This document shows positions 36,712 through 51,146 of a DNA stretch of 64,000 nt, one piece after another. This DNA is from Pseudomonadota bacterium (GTDB lineage Bacteria > Pseudomonadota > Gammaproteobacteria > Steroidobacterales > Steroidobacteraceae), in assembly GCA_021816775.1 (NCBI GenBank), contig JAKAXA010000001.1:178232-242231 (forward strand), read 5' to 3'. The position numbers and the translations under genes were made by a program. Numbering within the stretch: the stretch's first letter is position 1; every line of letters starts with the position of its first letter. The notes beneath the pieces are model-generated. The model saw nothing but the letters and a program-made list of their open reading frames with translations, ran no database searches and was not told the origin of the DNA.

Positions 36712-36810
36712 CTGGACGGCCAATAGAGCAAGCTTTGTGACGCGCCGTGCATCCCTCGGGCGTAAGGTGACCCCGCCCGGGCGCAGGCCCGAGACCTCTG
36801 GAGCGAGCCG

Positions 36811-37863
36811 ATGGATCTTTTCACTTTGCCGGATTTCGACGGCCACGAGCAGGTGGTGTTCGGTCACGACCGCGCCACGGGGCTGCGCGCGATCATCGCG
36901 ATTCATTCCACCGCGCTGGGGCCCGCCGCCGGGGGATGCAGGATGTGGGCCTATCCCTCCAGCGACGAGGCGCTCACCGACGCGCTGCGTCTCTCGCGCG
37001 GCATGAGCTACAAGAACGCCATGGCGGAGCTCGCCTTCGGCGGGGGCAAGGCGGTGATTCTCGGCGACGCGCGCGCGCACAAGACCCCGGCGCTGCTGCA
37101 GGCCTTCGGCCGGCTGGTCGATGCGCTCGGCGGGCGGTACATCACCGCCGAAGACGTCGGCACCACGACCGCCGACATGCAGCAGGTGGCCGGGCAGACG
37201 CGCTTCGTGAGCGGCTTGGCGCGCGCATCCGGCGAGGTCGGCGGGGATCCGGGCCCGAAGACCGCACTCGGCGTGTTCCTCGGGATCCGCTCGGCGGTGC
37301 GCTTTCAGATGGGGCGCTCCCTCGAGGGGCTGACCGTCGCGGTGCAGGGGCTCGGCGGGGTCGGGCACCCGCTGTGCCGGCTGCTCGCCGCCGACGGGGC
37401 CCGGCTCAAAGTGGCCGACGCCCGCCCCGAGCTCCTCGCGCAGGTGCGCGAGGAGCTGGACGCGACCGCCGTTGCGGTCGACGGCATTCTCGAGGAGGAA
37501 GCGGATGTGCTGGCGCCGTGCGCGCTCGGCGCCGTCCTCAACGAGCGGAGCATCCCGCGGCTGCGCGTGCGGGTGGTTGCCGGGGCGGCGAACAACCAGC
37601 TGGCGCGGGAAGGCGACGGCGAGGCCCTCATGAAGGCCGGCATCCTGTATGCCCCGGACTACGTGATCAATGCCGGCGGCATCATCAACGTGGCGCACGA
37701 GTACTACGGCGGCTCGTCCGAGGCCGCGGTGCGCGCGGCGATCGAGAAGATTCCCGAGCGCCTGACCCTGATTTTCGAGCGCGCCCGCCGCGAGTCGCTG
37801 CCGACCAGCGCCGTCGCCGATCAGATGGCGCGCGAGCGGCTGCGGGCCGGCCGCGCCGGCTGA
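36811..37863 (+). CDS. Leucine/Glu/Phe/Val-type dehydrogenase
   Basis: The 350-residue enzyme oxidatively deaminates a branched-chain or related amino acid with NAD. The catalytic region has GPAAGGCRMW and MSYKNAMAELAFGGGKAVI with the conserved Lys residues. The Rossmann motif is VAVQGLGGVGHPL, followed by APCALGAVLN and GAANNQLA. Length and sequence are nearest to leucine dehydrogenases. The Lrp partner supports an amino-acid catabolic role. Exact substrate preference is not readable. Confidence 0.88.
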   Translation: MDLFTLPDFDGHEQVVFGHDRATGLRAIIAIHSTALGPAAGGCRMWAYPSSDEALTDALRLSRGMSYKNAMAELAFGGGKAVILGDARAHKTPALLQAFGRLVDALGGRYITAEDVGTTTADMQQVAGQTRFVSGLARASGEVGGDPGPKTALGVFLGIRSAVRFQMGRSLEGLTVAVQGLGGVGHPLCRLLAADGARLKVADARPELLAQVREELDATAVAVDGILEEEADVLAPCALGAVLNERSIPRLRVRVVAGAANNQLAREGDGEALMKAGILYAPDYVINAGGIINVAHEYYGGSSEAAVRAAIEKIPERLTLIFERARRESLPTSAVADQMARERLRAGRAG

Positions 37864-37931
37864 GGGCCTCCCCGCGCGGGCGCAGCGGCTGCGGCGCGGG
37901 GCGGGGCGGCGGTGAAGTACACTGTCGCCTC

Positions 37932-38900
37932 ATGAAGCGCGTCATCGCGATTGCCAACCAGAAAGGCGGCGTGGGCAAGACCACGACGGCGGTCAATCTG
38001 GCCGCCTCCCTCGCGGCCACGCGCCGGCGCGTGCTGCTGCTCGACATGGACCCGCAGGGCAACGCGACCATGGGCAGCGGGGTCGACAAGTCGCAGCTTG
38101 AGCGCGGCACCTGCGAGGTGCTCCTCGAGGAAGCGCAGCTGCGCGAGGCGCTGCGCACGGTCGAGCAGGGCGGCTACGCGCTGCTGCCGACCAATCAGGA
38201 TCTCACCGCCGCGGAAGTGCGCCTGCTCGGGCTGACCGTGGGCCGAGAGACCCGCCTGCGCCAGGCGCTCGCGCCGGTGCGCGACGCCTACGACGTCATT
38301 CTCATCGACTGCCCGCCCGCGCTGAACATGCTCACCGTCAACGCGCTGGTGGCTGCCGACAGCGTCCTCATCCCCATGCAGTGCGAGTACTACGCCCTCG
38401 AGGGGCTCTCGGCGCTGCTCGCCACCATCGAGCAGATCCGCGCGGCGGTCAACCCGCCGCTCCAGATCGAGGGCATCCTGCGCACCATGTTCGATCCGCG
38501 GAACAACCTCGCCAACGAAGTGAGCGCCCAGCTGATCATGCATTTCGGCGAGAAGGTGTTCCGTACCGTCATCCCGCGCAACATCCGCCTGGCCGAGGCG
38601 CCCTCCTTCGGGCGCCCGGTGCTGTTCCACGACAAGGAATCGCGCGGCGCGCTCGCCTACCTGGCGTTGGCCGGGGAGATGATCCGGCGCGGCGAGGCGG
38701 GGCCGGGGGGTGAGGAGCCCACCGGCGAGCGGCCCGAGGGCACGCCGCCCGGCGAGGAGCGCGGGGACGAGGCGTCCGCCGCGGGCGCGCGCCCGGCGGG
38801 AGCGGCTGCGGCCGCAGGCCGGCCCGGGTCGGGCGTTGCGGGCGGGGCATCGGCGAGTCCGACCACGGTGCGCGCCGAGCCGGGGGGCTCGAGGCCGTGA
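37932..38900 (+). CDS. parA: Chromosome-partitioning ATPase ParA with C-terminal extension
   Basis: The ParA/Soj ATPase moves origin-proximal DNA with ParB. The deviant Walker A is ANQKGGVGKTTTAVNLAA, and the A-prime and B motifs are LLDMDPQGN and VILIDCPPALN. The core ends near residue 258. It is followed by about 65 residues of Gly/Ala/Pro/Glu low complexity not seen in typical ParA (about 255-265 residues). The stop overlaps the parB GTG. Confidence 0.95.
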   Translation: MKRVIAIANQKGGVGKTTTAVNLAASLAATRRRVLLLDMDPQGNATMGSGVDKSQLERGTCEVLLEEAQLREALRTVEQGGYALLPTNQDLTAAEVRLLGLTVGRETRLRQALAPVRDAYDVILIDCPPALNMLTVNALVAADSVLIPMQCEYYALEGLSALLATIEQIRAAVNPPLQIEGILRTMFDPRNNLANEVSAQLIMHFGEKVFRTVIPRNIRLAEAPSFGRPVLFHDKESRGALAYLALAGEMIRRGEAGPGGEEPTGERPEGTPPGEERGDEASAAGARPAGAAAAAGRPGSGVAGGASASPTTVRAEPGGSRP

Positions 38901-39796
38901 GCCAGAAGAAGCCGACCCTCGGACGGGGTCTCGCGGACCTGCTCGGCGCGGGCGTGCGTACCGGCGCGGCGGCGCCCGCGGAGGCGGCTGCGCCGGGCGA
39001 GGATGAGCTGACGCGGCTGCCGCTCGATGTGCTGCAGCGGGGCAAGTACCAGCCGCGCACCGATATGCATCCGGAATCCCTCGAGGATCTGGCCGGCTCC
39101 ATCAAGGCGCAGGGCGTGGTGCAGCCCATCGTGGTGCGCCCCCTGGCGGGGACGCTCGGGGCGTCCCCGCGCTACGAAATCATCGCCGGGGAGCGTCGCT
39201 GGCGCGCCGCGCAGCTGGCGGGGCTCGCGGACATTCCGGCCATCGTGCGGCGCATCCCGGACGAGGCCGCGATCGCCGTTGCGCTGATCGAGAACATCCA
39301 GCGCGAGAACCTCAATCCTCTCGAGGAGGCGCGCGCCCTGCAGCGTCTGATCAGCGAGTTCGAGCTCACGCATGCGCAGGCCGCCGAGGCGGTGGGGCGC
39401 TCGCGGGCCGGCGTGAGCAACCTGCTGCGCCTGCTCGAGCTGCCTGCGGAGGTCTGCGAGCTGATCGAGCGGCGCCGCATCGAGATGGGCCACGCGCGGG
39501 CGCTGCTCGGCCTGGCGCAGCGGGCCGAGCAGCGCCAGGCGGCCGCGGAAGTGGTGGCGAAGGGGCTCTCGGTGCGCGAGACCGAGGCGCTCGTGCGGCG
39601 CATGCTGCGCCCGCCGGCGGCGGCCGCGACCCAGGGTCGCCCGGCCGATCCTGACGTGCGCCATCTCGAGCAGCAGCTCTCCGAGAAGCTCGGCGCCCGG
39701 GTGGCGATCCACCCGGGGGCGGCGGGCAAGGGCTCGCTCGTCGTCACCTACAATAGCCTCGACGAGCTGGACGGTATCCTCGCCCATATCCATTAG
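38897..39796 (+). CDS. parB: Chromosome-partitioning protein ParB
   Basis: ParB binds parS sites and forms CTP-dependent clamps. The 299-residue protein starts at GTG with QKKPTLGRGLADLLGAG. It has the CTP-binding motifs IVVRPL and GERRWRAAQLAG, followed by ENIQRENLNPLEEA and the helix-turn-helix LTHAQAAEAVGRSRAGVSNLLRL. The C-terminal dimerisation domain is complete. I found no exact parS consensus in the window. Confidence 0.95.
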   Translation: MSQKKPTLGRGLADLLGAGVRTGAAAPAEAAAPGEDELTRLPLDVLQRGKYQPRTDMHPESLEDLAGSIKAQGVVQPIVVRPLAGTLGASPRYEIIAGERRWRAAQLAGLADIPAIVRRIPDEAAIAVALIENIQRENLNPLEEARALQRLISEFELTHAQAAEAVGRSRAGVSNLLRLLELPAEVCELIERRRIEMGHARALLGLAQRAEQRQAAAEVVAKGLSVRETEALVRRMLRPPAAAATQGRPADPDVRHLEQQLSEKLGARVAIHPGAAGKGSLVVTYNSLDELDGILAHIH

Positions 39797-39890
39797 GATT
39801 TTCCCGGATGCGCATCAGGACGATTACGGAGGGCGCTTTCCGTGGGAATTTCACACAATTTTCACAGGCTTAGATCGGGCGCGGATGGAG

Positions 39891-39919
39891 TAGACTCCCC
39901 CGGACCCGGTCAATATAAT
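39891..39919 (+). promoter_or_regulatory. Promoter of the atp operon
   Basis: TAGACT (39891-39896) and a perfect TATAAT (39914-39919) are separated by exactly 17 bases, about 88 bases upstream of atpI and 95 bases after parB. This is a strong sigma-70 candidate. Its -35 matches TTGACA at 4 of 6 positions. Confidence 0.7.
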
Positions 39920-39999
39920 CGCGCGGCTTTTTCGGTCCGCCGGGTGCGTGCACCCGCGGGCCGGACGGTGTGCGGCGCGCAGCGTTACGCCGCGAGTGA

Positions 40000-41331
<1,332 letters not shown>

Positions 41332-41374
41332 CCGGCCACTGTTCCCAGACGCATTCATCCTCGAGGAGATCTGA

Positions 41375-41650
<276 letters not shown>

Positions 41651-41696
41651 GCGGCTCGCGCGCCACAGGCAGAACGCTCCCCGGGAGGAGGCGATC

Positions 41697-42167
41697 GTGC
41701 ACATCAACCTGACGCTCATCGTCCAGATGGCGGTATTCGCCGTCCTCATCTGGTTCACGATGAAGTTCGTGTGGCCGATGATTCTCGGTCCGATGCAGGA
41801 ACGCGAGCGGCGGATCGCGCAGGGTCTCGCCGCAGCCAACAAGGGCGAGGAAGAGCTCAAGGAGGCCCGCGCCGGCGCCGAGTCGATTCTGAGCGAGGCG
41901 CGCGAGCGCGCCGGCGTCATCGTCGATCAGGCGCAGCGCAGCGCCAACGAGATCCTCGAGCAGGCCCGCAGCGCCGCCACGCAGGAGGGCCAGCGTCTGG
42001 TGGCCGCCGCACAGCAGCAGATCGAGCTCGATGCCGCCCGTGCGAAGGAGCAGCTGCGCCGGCAGGTCGGGGCAATCGCCGTCGCGGCCGCCTCGAAGCT
42101 GCTCGAGCGCGAGATCGACGCACGCGCTCACGAGGCGCTGCTCAACGAGTTTGCCGCGCAGCTGTAG
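41697..42167 (+). CDS. atpF: ATP synthase Fo subunit b
   Basis: The 156-residue peripheral-stalk subunit has one N-terminal helix (about 5-27) and a long charged coiled coil. The start is GTG, preceded by GGGAGGAGG. It is typical in length and position. Confidence 0.95.
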   Translation: MHINLTLIVQMAVFAVLIWFTMKFVWPMILGPMQERERRIAQGLAAANKGEEELKEARAGAESILSEARERAGVIVDQAQRSANEILEQARSAATQEGQRLVAAAQQQIELDAARAKEQLRRQVGAIAVAAASKLLEREIDARAHEALLNEFAAQL

Positions 42168-42179
42168 GCGGAGGAACCG

Positions 42180-42710
42180 ATGCCGGACAAGAGCACCATC
42201 GCCAGGCCCTATGCCAAAGCCGCGTTCGCGGCGGCCGAGGGCCGCCGCGGCGAGTGGTCCGGGGCGCTGCGCCGGGCGGCCGCCGTGGTCGCCGATGCGC
42301 GCGTCGCGGCCCTGCTCGGCAATCCGCGCGTCACGCCGGAGCAGCTCGCGCAGTTCATCTGCTCGATCGCCGATCCGCAGCTCGATGAGCCGGGTCGCAA
42401 CTTCATCCGCGTGCTCGCGGACAACCACCGGCTCGCGTGCCTGCCGGAGGTCGCCGCGCGCTTCGATCAGCTCAAGGCCGAGGCCGAGGGCACCATCGAC
42501 GTCGAAGTCACTTCGGCAGCACCGCTGACCGAGGCGCAGCGGCGCTCGCTCGCGAGCGCGCTCGAGCGGCGCCTGCGCCGCACCGTGCGCCTGCGCTGCG
42601 TGCTCGATCCGGCGCTGATCGGCGGCGCGAGCGTGCGCGCCGGCGACCTCGTCATCGACGGCTCGCTGCGCAGCCGACTCGAGCGCATCGCCCATCAGCT
42701 GACCGCGTAA
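42180..42710 (+). CDS. atpH: ATP synthase F1 subunit delta
   Basis: The 176-residue subunit links F1 to the b stalk. The N-terminal helical domain begins STIARPYAKAAFAAA, and the C-terminal motif is GASVRAGDLVIDGSLRSRLERI. It lies 12 bases after atpF. Confidence 0.95.
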   Translation: MPDKSTIARPYAKAAFAAAEGRRGEWSGALRRAAAVVADARVAALLGNPRVTPEQLAQFICSIADPQLDEPGRNFIRVLADNHRLACLPEVAARFDQLKAEAEGTIDVEVTSAAPLTEAQRRSLASALERRLRRTVRLRCVLDPALIGGASVRAGDLVIDGSLRSRLERIAHQLTA

Positions 42711-42734
42711 GCCATTTTCCGGGGAAACACTGTT

Positions 42735-44276
<1,542 letters not shown>

Positions 44277-44314
44277 CCGTGCGCCCCCGCCGCCAACGCT
44301 GAGCGAGATCCCCG

Positions 44315-45178
44315 ATGCCAGGCACCAAGGAAATCCGCGCCAAGATCACGAGTGTCAAGAACACTCAGAAGATCACGCGCGCCATGCAGATGGTCGCGAC
44401 CAGCAAGATGCGCCGCGCCCAGGAGCGCATGCGCAGCGCGCGGCCGTACGCGGAGAAGATGCGCAGCGTCATCGGCAATCTGGCCGAGGCCAATCCCGAT
44501 TACCGCAGCCCGTTCCTGCAGGACCGGCCGACGGTCAAGAGCGTCGGTATCATCGTGGTGTCGACGGACCGCGGTCTCGCGGGCGCGCTGAACGGCAACG
44601 TCTTCAAGCAGACGCTGCTGCTGATGCGCGAGTGGCAGGACCAGGGTGCGACGGTCAAGCTGTGCGTGATCGGTGCCAAGGGCATGGCGTTCTTCCGGCG
44701 GCTCGATACACCGATCGTCGCCAACGCCTCGCACCTCGGCGACCGCCCGCACGTCAAGGACCTCATCGGCGTCGTCAAGGTGATGCTGGATGCGTACCGG
44801 GACGGCGAAGTCGACCGGCTGTTCCTGATCGGCTCGGAATTCGTCAACACCATGACACAGCGGCCCACGGCGGCGCAGCTGCTACCGGTCGCAGCCCCCC
44901 ACAGCGCCGATCTGCAGGAGCACTGGGACTACATCTACGAGCCCGAGGCCGCGTACATCCTCGATGCGCTGCTCGTGCGCTACATCGAATCGCAGGTCTA
45001 CCGGGCGGCGGTCGAGAACGTCGCCTCCGAGATGGCCGCGCGCATGGTGGCCATGAAGGCCGCCACGGACAACGCCGGCAAACTCATCAGCGAAATGCAA
45101 CTCATCTACAACAAGGCCCGTCAAGCCGCGATCACCAAGGAATTGGCCGAGATCGTGGGCGGCGCGGCCGCGGTCTGA
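44315..45178 (+). CDS. atpG: ATP synthase F1 subunit gamma
   Basis: The 287-residue central shaft has the N-terminal [19 protein letters not shown] and the C-terminal helix [20 protein letters not shown]. The DRGLAGALN strand is present. Length is normal. Confidence 0.97.
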   Translation: MPGTKEIRAKITSVKNTQKITRAMQMVATSKMRRAQERMRSARPYAEKMRSVIGNLAEANPDYRSPFLQDRPTVKSVGIIVVSTDRGLAGALNGNVFKQTLLLMREWQDQGATVKLCVIGAKGMAFFRRLDTPIVANASHLGDRPHVKDLIGVVKVMLDAYRDGEVDRLFLIGSEFVNTMTQRPTAAQLLPVAAPHSADLQEHWDYIYEPEAAYILDALLVRYIESQVYRAAVENVASEMAARMVAMKAATDNAGKLISEMQLIYNKARQAAITKELAEIVGGAAAV

Positions 45179-45187
45179 GAGACATAA

Positions 45188-46621
<1,434 letters not shown>

Positions 46622-46631
46622 GAGTGAGCGC

Positions 46632-47060
46632 ATGGCCGAGCCGCATACCATTCATGTCGATGTCGTCAGCGCCGAAGGGGAGATCTTCTCGGGGCCGGCG
46701 ACCATGGTGTTCGCGCCGGCCTCGCAGGGCGATATCGGCGTGGCGCCGCGCCATGCGCCGCTGCTGTCGATGCTCAAGCCCGGCGAGGTCCGGGTGCAGA
46801 CGCCGCAGGGCGAGGAACTGCTGTTCTTCGTCGGCGGCGGGGCGATCGAAGTGCAGCCGCATCGGGTCACGGTGCTCGCCGACACGGCGCTGCGCGCCAA
46901 GGATATCGACGAGGCGGCGGCCCTGGCGGCGAAGCAACGCGCCGAAGAGGCGCTGCGGGACCGCACCAGCCACATCAGCCAGGCCGAAGCGCTGGCCGAG
47001 CTCGCGCGTGCCGCCGCCCAACTGAAGATCATCGCGCGGCTGCGCAAAGTAAGAGGCTGA
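46632..47060 (+). CDS. atpC: ATP synthase F1 subunit epsilon
   Basis: The 142-residue subunit has the N-terminal beta sandwich (HVDVVSAEGEIFSGPA, GDIGVAPRHAPLLS) and a C-terminal helical hairpin that can inhibit rotation. It is the last atp gene, with glmU starting 37 bases later. Confidence 0.96.
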   Translation: MAEPHTIHVDVVSAEGEIFSGPATMVFAPASQGDIGVAPRHAPLLSMLKPGEVRVQTPQGEELLFFVGGGAIEVQPHRVTVLADTALRAKDIDEAAALAAKQRAEEALRDRTSHISQAEALAELARAAAQLKIIARLRKVRG

Positions 47061-47097
47061 CTGGGCGCAGCGGCACCGCCCGCGCCATAATGACCCC

Positions 47098-48495
47098 ATG
47101 AGCCAGCCGACGCCCGCGCCCGCCCCGCAACTCTCGGTGGTGATCCTGGCCGCGGGGGAAGGCAAGCGGATGAAATCCCGCCTGCCCAAGGTGCTGCAGC
47201 CCCTCGCCGGACGGTCGCTCCTCGCCCACGTGCTCGATACGGCCGGCGCGCTCTCGCCGGCCCGCATCCACATCGTCTACGGCCACGGCGGCGAGCAGGT
47301 GCGCGCGGCGTTTCCCGGCGCCACGCTGAGCTGGGTCAGGCAGGCCGAGCAGCTCGGCACCGGACATGCGCTGCAGCAGGCGGTCCCCCAGATCCCCGAT
47401 GCGGATACGGTGCTCGTGCTCTACGGCGATGTGCCCCTGCTGCGCGCCGAGACGCTCGAGCGGCTGACCGCAGTCGCTGCCACGGGCGGGCTCGCGCTGC
47501 TGACCATGGAGCCCGGGGACCCGGCGGGCTACGGCCGGATCGTGCGCGACCCGGCGGGCACGGTGGCGCGCATCGTGGAGGAGAAGGATGCCTCCGCCGA
47601 GGAACGGCGCATCGGCGAGTGCAACACGGGCGTCCTGGCCGCGCCGGCCGGGCGGCTCAAGGCCTGGCTCGCGAGCCTGCGCAACGACAACGCGCAGCGC
47701 GAGTATTACCTGACGGACGTGATCGCTCTGGCGGTTCGCTCCGGGGTGACCGTCACGCCGGTACGGCTCGCCGATCCCATCGAAGCCCTCGGCGTCAACG
47801 ACAAGGAGCAGCTGGCGCAGCTCGAAGCGGTCTGCCGAAGCAACGCGGCGCGCGTTCTGATGCGGGCGGGGGTCACGATCGTCGATCCGGCGCGGCTCGA
47901 CGTGCGCGGCGAAGTGACTCACGGGCAGGACGTGTTCATCGACGTCAACGTCGTGCTCGAGGGGCGGGTGAGGCTCGGCGACAGGGTACGCATCGGCCCG
48001 GGCTGCGTGATCCGCGACAGCCGCATTGGCGATGACACCGAGCTGTTCGCCCACTGCGTCCTCGACGGCGCGACCATCGGGGCGGGTGCGCGCATCGGCC
48101 CGTTCTCGCGGATCCGCCCGACGACCGAGCTGGCCGACGGCGTGCACATCGGCAATTTCGTCGAGGTGAAGAACTCCGCGCTCGGCGCCGATTCCAAGGC
48201 GAATCACCTGTCCTACGTGGGCGATGCCGAAGTGGGCGCCCACGTCAACATCGGCGCCGGGACCATCATCGCCAATTACGACGGCGCCAACAAGCACCGC
48301 ACGCACATCGGGGACGAGGCGCACACCGGTTCCAACAGCGTGCTGGTCGCGCCGATCACCGTCGGCGAGGGCGCCACGATCGCCGCCGGCTCGACCGTGA
48401 CCCGCGAAGTCCCCGCGGGCAAGCTGACCATCGCCCGCGCGCGGCAGACGACGATCGAAGGCTGGCGGCGGCCGGTCAAGCCGAAGAAAAAGTAG
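47098..48495 (+). CDS. glmU: Bifunctional UDP-GlcNAc pyrophosphorylase / GlcN-1-P acetyltransferase
   Basis: GlmU carries out the last two steps to UDP-GlcNAc for peptidoglycan and LPS. The 465-residue protein has an N-terminal uridylyltransferase domain (VILAAGEGKRMKSRLPKVLQ, YGDVPLL). The C-terminal left-handed beta-helix has NFVEVKNSALGADSKANHLS and GAGTIIANYDGANKH. The atp-glmU-glmS order is common in gammaproteobacteria. Confidence 0.97.
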   Translation: MSQPTPAPAPQLSVVILAAGEGKRMKSRLPKVLQPLAGRSLLAHVLDTAGALSPARIHIVYGHGGEQVRAAFPGATLSWVRQAEQLGTGHALQQAVPQIPDADTVLVLYGDVPLLRAETLERLTAVAATGGLALLTMEPGDPAGYGRIVRDPAGTVARIVEEKDASAEERRIGECNTGVLAAPAGRLKAWLASLRNDNAQREYYLTDVIALAVRSGVTVTPVRLADPIEALGVNDKEQLAQLEAVCRSNAARVLMRAGVTIVDPARLDVRGEVTHGQDVFIDVNVVLEGRVRLGDRVRIGPGCVIRDSRIGDDTELFAHCVLDGATIGAGARIGPFSRIRPTTELADGVHIGNFVEVKNSALGADSKANHLSYVGDAEVGAHVNIGAGTIIANYDGANKHRTHIGDEAHTGSNSVLVAPITVGEGATIAAGSTVTREVPAGKLTIARARQTTIEGWRRPVKPKKK

Positions 48496-48512
48496 CCGCC
48501 GGTCAATCGCCG

Positions 48513-49388
48513 TCAGCGCGGCGCGGCCGTGACCCGTGCGGCGAACGCCCTGGGCGGGTCGCGAAATATCCGCCGAGCCAACACGAGAGCCCGCCCGATC
48601 AGACGCTCTCGCCGCGCATCGATGCGCGCCAGCAGGCGCTTCTGCGCGCTCGGCGCCAGGGATGCCTGCAGGACCTTGCCGCGCAACACGGTGAGGTTGT
48701 GCTCATCGCCGAGGAGATCCGACAGACGGTGCGTCGCGGCGGCAAGCGAACGTGCCCCGCCGCCGTCCGACGTCGCGAATGCCTCGAGCTGATGCCACAG
48801 GTACTTCGTCTGCTTGCGCAGCTCATGCAGGTCCTCGGCCGCACGGTGCGCCCGGACGCGCCCGAGCGTGGTGCGCGCCCGCCCGTAAACCCGGCGGACA
48901 CCCTGCCGCAATACGCGCCAGTCGTAACGATCGGCGGGCCCGCGTGACAAACTGTGCCGGACTGAGCGCAAGGACTTTTGTGAGCGCCTGAGGCTCGTCC
49001 CGTTGCCGCCCAAGGCGGCGCGCGAGCGCTCGCGCTCGCGCCGCAAGCGCGTGCGCAGCTCCGCCCTCGATCGGTCCACGGTGACAGGGGTGCGCGTCGG
49101 CAGGCTCTGCAAGGTATCGAGCAGCACCTTGCTGTCGCGAACCTCGCCCAGAGCGCGGGCGACGTCGCGCATCGCAGCATTGTCGCGCTGATAGGCGTTC
49201 TCTCCCAGCGCCGCGCGCATCAGCCGCAGCATGGCGCGCGCCCGCTTGAGCTCCTTGCGCACCGCGTGCACCGCCCGATCGGATAGCGGGCCGCGCTCGA
49301 GCAGCGACATTGCCTCGGCAAGGCTCTGCCGAGCAATGTGCCGCACGTCGGGGGGGCACGGGAGCGGGGCGCGGTACTGCGCGGTCAC
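48513..49388 (-). CDS. CHAD-domain protein
   Basis: The 291-residue helical protein matches the CHAD family, with AVHAVRKELKRARAMLRLMR, DVARALGEVRDSKVLLDTL and AEDLHELRKQTKYLWHQLEA. CHAD domains carry conserved His and basic residues and bind polyphosphate. No CYTH domain or ppk is adjacent. It converges on glmU and is divergent from the broken acyltransferase gene. Confidence 0.88.
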   Translation of the reverse strand: MTAQYRAPLPCPPDVRHIARQSLAEAMSLLERGPLSDRAVHAVRKELKRARAMLRLMRAALGENAYQRDNAAMRDVARALGEVRDSKVLLDTLQSLPTRTPVTVDRSRAELRTRLRRERERSRAALGGNGTSLRRSQKSLRSVRHSLSRGPADRYDWRVLRQGVRRVYGRARTTLGRVRAHRAAEDLHELRKQTKYLWHQLEAFATSDGGGARSLAAATHRLSDLLGDEHNLTVLRGKVLQASLAPSAQKRLLARIDARRERLIGRALVLARRIFRDPPRAFAARVTAAPR

Positions 49389-49533
49389 GGCAAGAGCCTA
49401 GGCGGCGGCCGAGTCCGGGTCCATCCGCAATGACCGAGGCCGAGCCCTCCGATGCGGCAATCCGGCTGGCATCTGCGTCGATTTGGCTGCTTGCGCACGC
49501 CAATCGGTGCTGATAGGTCTACCGGAGAGACCC

Positions 49534-51039
49534 ATGCGCGAGCCCCCTGTGCCGCTCGGCGCCGCCGCGCCGATCCCCTGGGCGCGCCTTGCACCGCGGT
49601 GGATTGCGGCGCTGGCGAGGCTGTACCGCAACCGCGACCCGGTACGCCAGGCGGCGGATCCGTGCGCGATCGGTGAGGAGGCGCTGCGCGCGCCAACGGC
49701 GGCGGCTTGCTGCTGTTCCCCGGTGGCGAGGCGTCTCACCTGCATCTCGAGAGTGGCACGGTCACCGATCTGCCCTGGAGCACGAGCGCGGCGCGGCTGG
49801 TGCGCCGCGCCGGCGTGCCCGTGGCGCCGATGTTCATCTCCGGGTCCAACCGCACGCTGGTTCAGCTCGCGGGCCTGGTGCATCCGCGGCTGCGCACCCT
49901 GCCGTTGCCGAACGAACTGGCCAACAAAGCCGGCATGCGCGTCGAGCTGCACGTTGATTCTCCAATTTCACCCGAACGCTGCCGGCGCATCGGGTCCGAT
50001 ACGCATCTGGCCGCGTTTCTGGGCCTCAGTGCCTACCGTCTGCAGCCGGGTCACGTACCGTGTCGGCCGCCCACCGTGCTGCGCGAGCCGACCGCCCCGC
50101 CGATCGATACCGGCGTGCTGCGCAGCGAGATCGCGGCGCTCGCGCCGGACTCGCTGCTGGCGAGCGCCGGCCCTCTGCGGGTACATCTGGCCACGGTGCG
50201 GCAGATTCCCGAGACTCGCCTCGAGCTCAGTCGCGCGCGCGCGATCACCTTGCCGGCGGCGGGCGAGGGGACCGGCCGGGCGCGCGACCTGGACCGGCTC
50301 GAGGCCCACTACGAGCACCTGATCTTGTGGGACGAGCCGGCGGGGGCGCATCGCTGGCGCCTACCGGCTCGCCCGCACTGACCGGGCCGGCCGTATTCTC
50401 GGCGGACGCGAGGGGCTTTACAGCGCGACGCTGTTCGATTACGGCGAGCGGTTCCTGCGGCTGTTGGGTCCTGCGCTCGAGCTCGGCCGCTCGTTCGTGG
50501 GCTTGGAATACCAGAAGAGTTCTGGCGCCGTGATGCTGCTCTGCAAGGGCATGGCCGAATACGTCGGCCGCAATCCCCGCCACAGCCGCCTGATCGGGCC
50601 GGTCAGCGTCCGCAGCGACTATCAGCGGCTCACCCGCGAGCTGTTGGTCGCCTTGCTGCGCGCCCGCGGCTACGATCCTCTGCCCGCGGGTGTTCGCGCC
50701 AAGCGGCCGTTCCGCCCCCCTGTCCCTGCGCATCCTCGGACTCGACCCGCGCAGCGCGCGCGGCATCGACGGGCTCTCGGAACTGATCGCCGGGCTGGAG
50801 CCGGACGGCAAGCGGGTGCCGGTGCTGTTGCATCAGTACTTGCGTCTCGGCGGCCGCATGCTGGGATTCAATATCGACGCCGCGGCCGCCGAGGCCATCG
50901 ACTGCCTGATCCCGGTGGATCTGCGGTCGGTTGGCCCGGCGGTGCTGCGCAGGTGCATGAGCCCGCTCGCGTGGGAGGCATTCAGGCGGTGTCATCGCCG
51001 GCGCGCGGCCTGCACGCCGGAGGCGAAGGGGTCGCCTGA
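49534..51039 (+). pseudogene. Broken lysophospholipid-acyltransferase / GNAT (hemolysin-like, COG3176) gene
   Basis: One family protein can be followed through four frame segments. It starts at ATG 49534 (PIPWARLAPRWIAALARLYR). The PlsC-type end follows from about 49695 (NGGGLLLFPGGEASHL, LIHPRLRT-like VHPRLRTLPLPNE). The OlsB-like GNAT part begins with LASAGPLRVHLATVRQIPE and, after a shift at the G-run 50342-50346, continues with AGAYRLARTDRAGR, ATLFDYGERF and LELGRSFVGLEYQKS. After a shift at the C-run 50715-50720 comes GLSELIAGLEPDGKRVPVLL. About 70 residues of the acyltransferase core, including the HX4D region, are missing. Two shifts fall in homopolymers, so sequencing error cannot be excluded for those. 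Confidence 0.75.
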
Positions 51040-51146
51040 GCTGACCCACCTGGCTCAAGCTTGCGCTCAAAGTGTGCACCGTTCCTGCCGCCGGACCGCC
51101 ACTTCAGGCAAACTGTCCGCCCTTTCGGGCAGCGAAGGTCTGAGCC

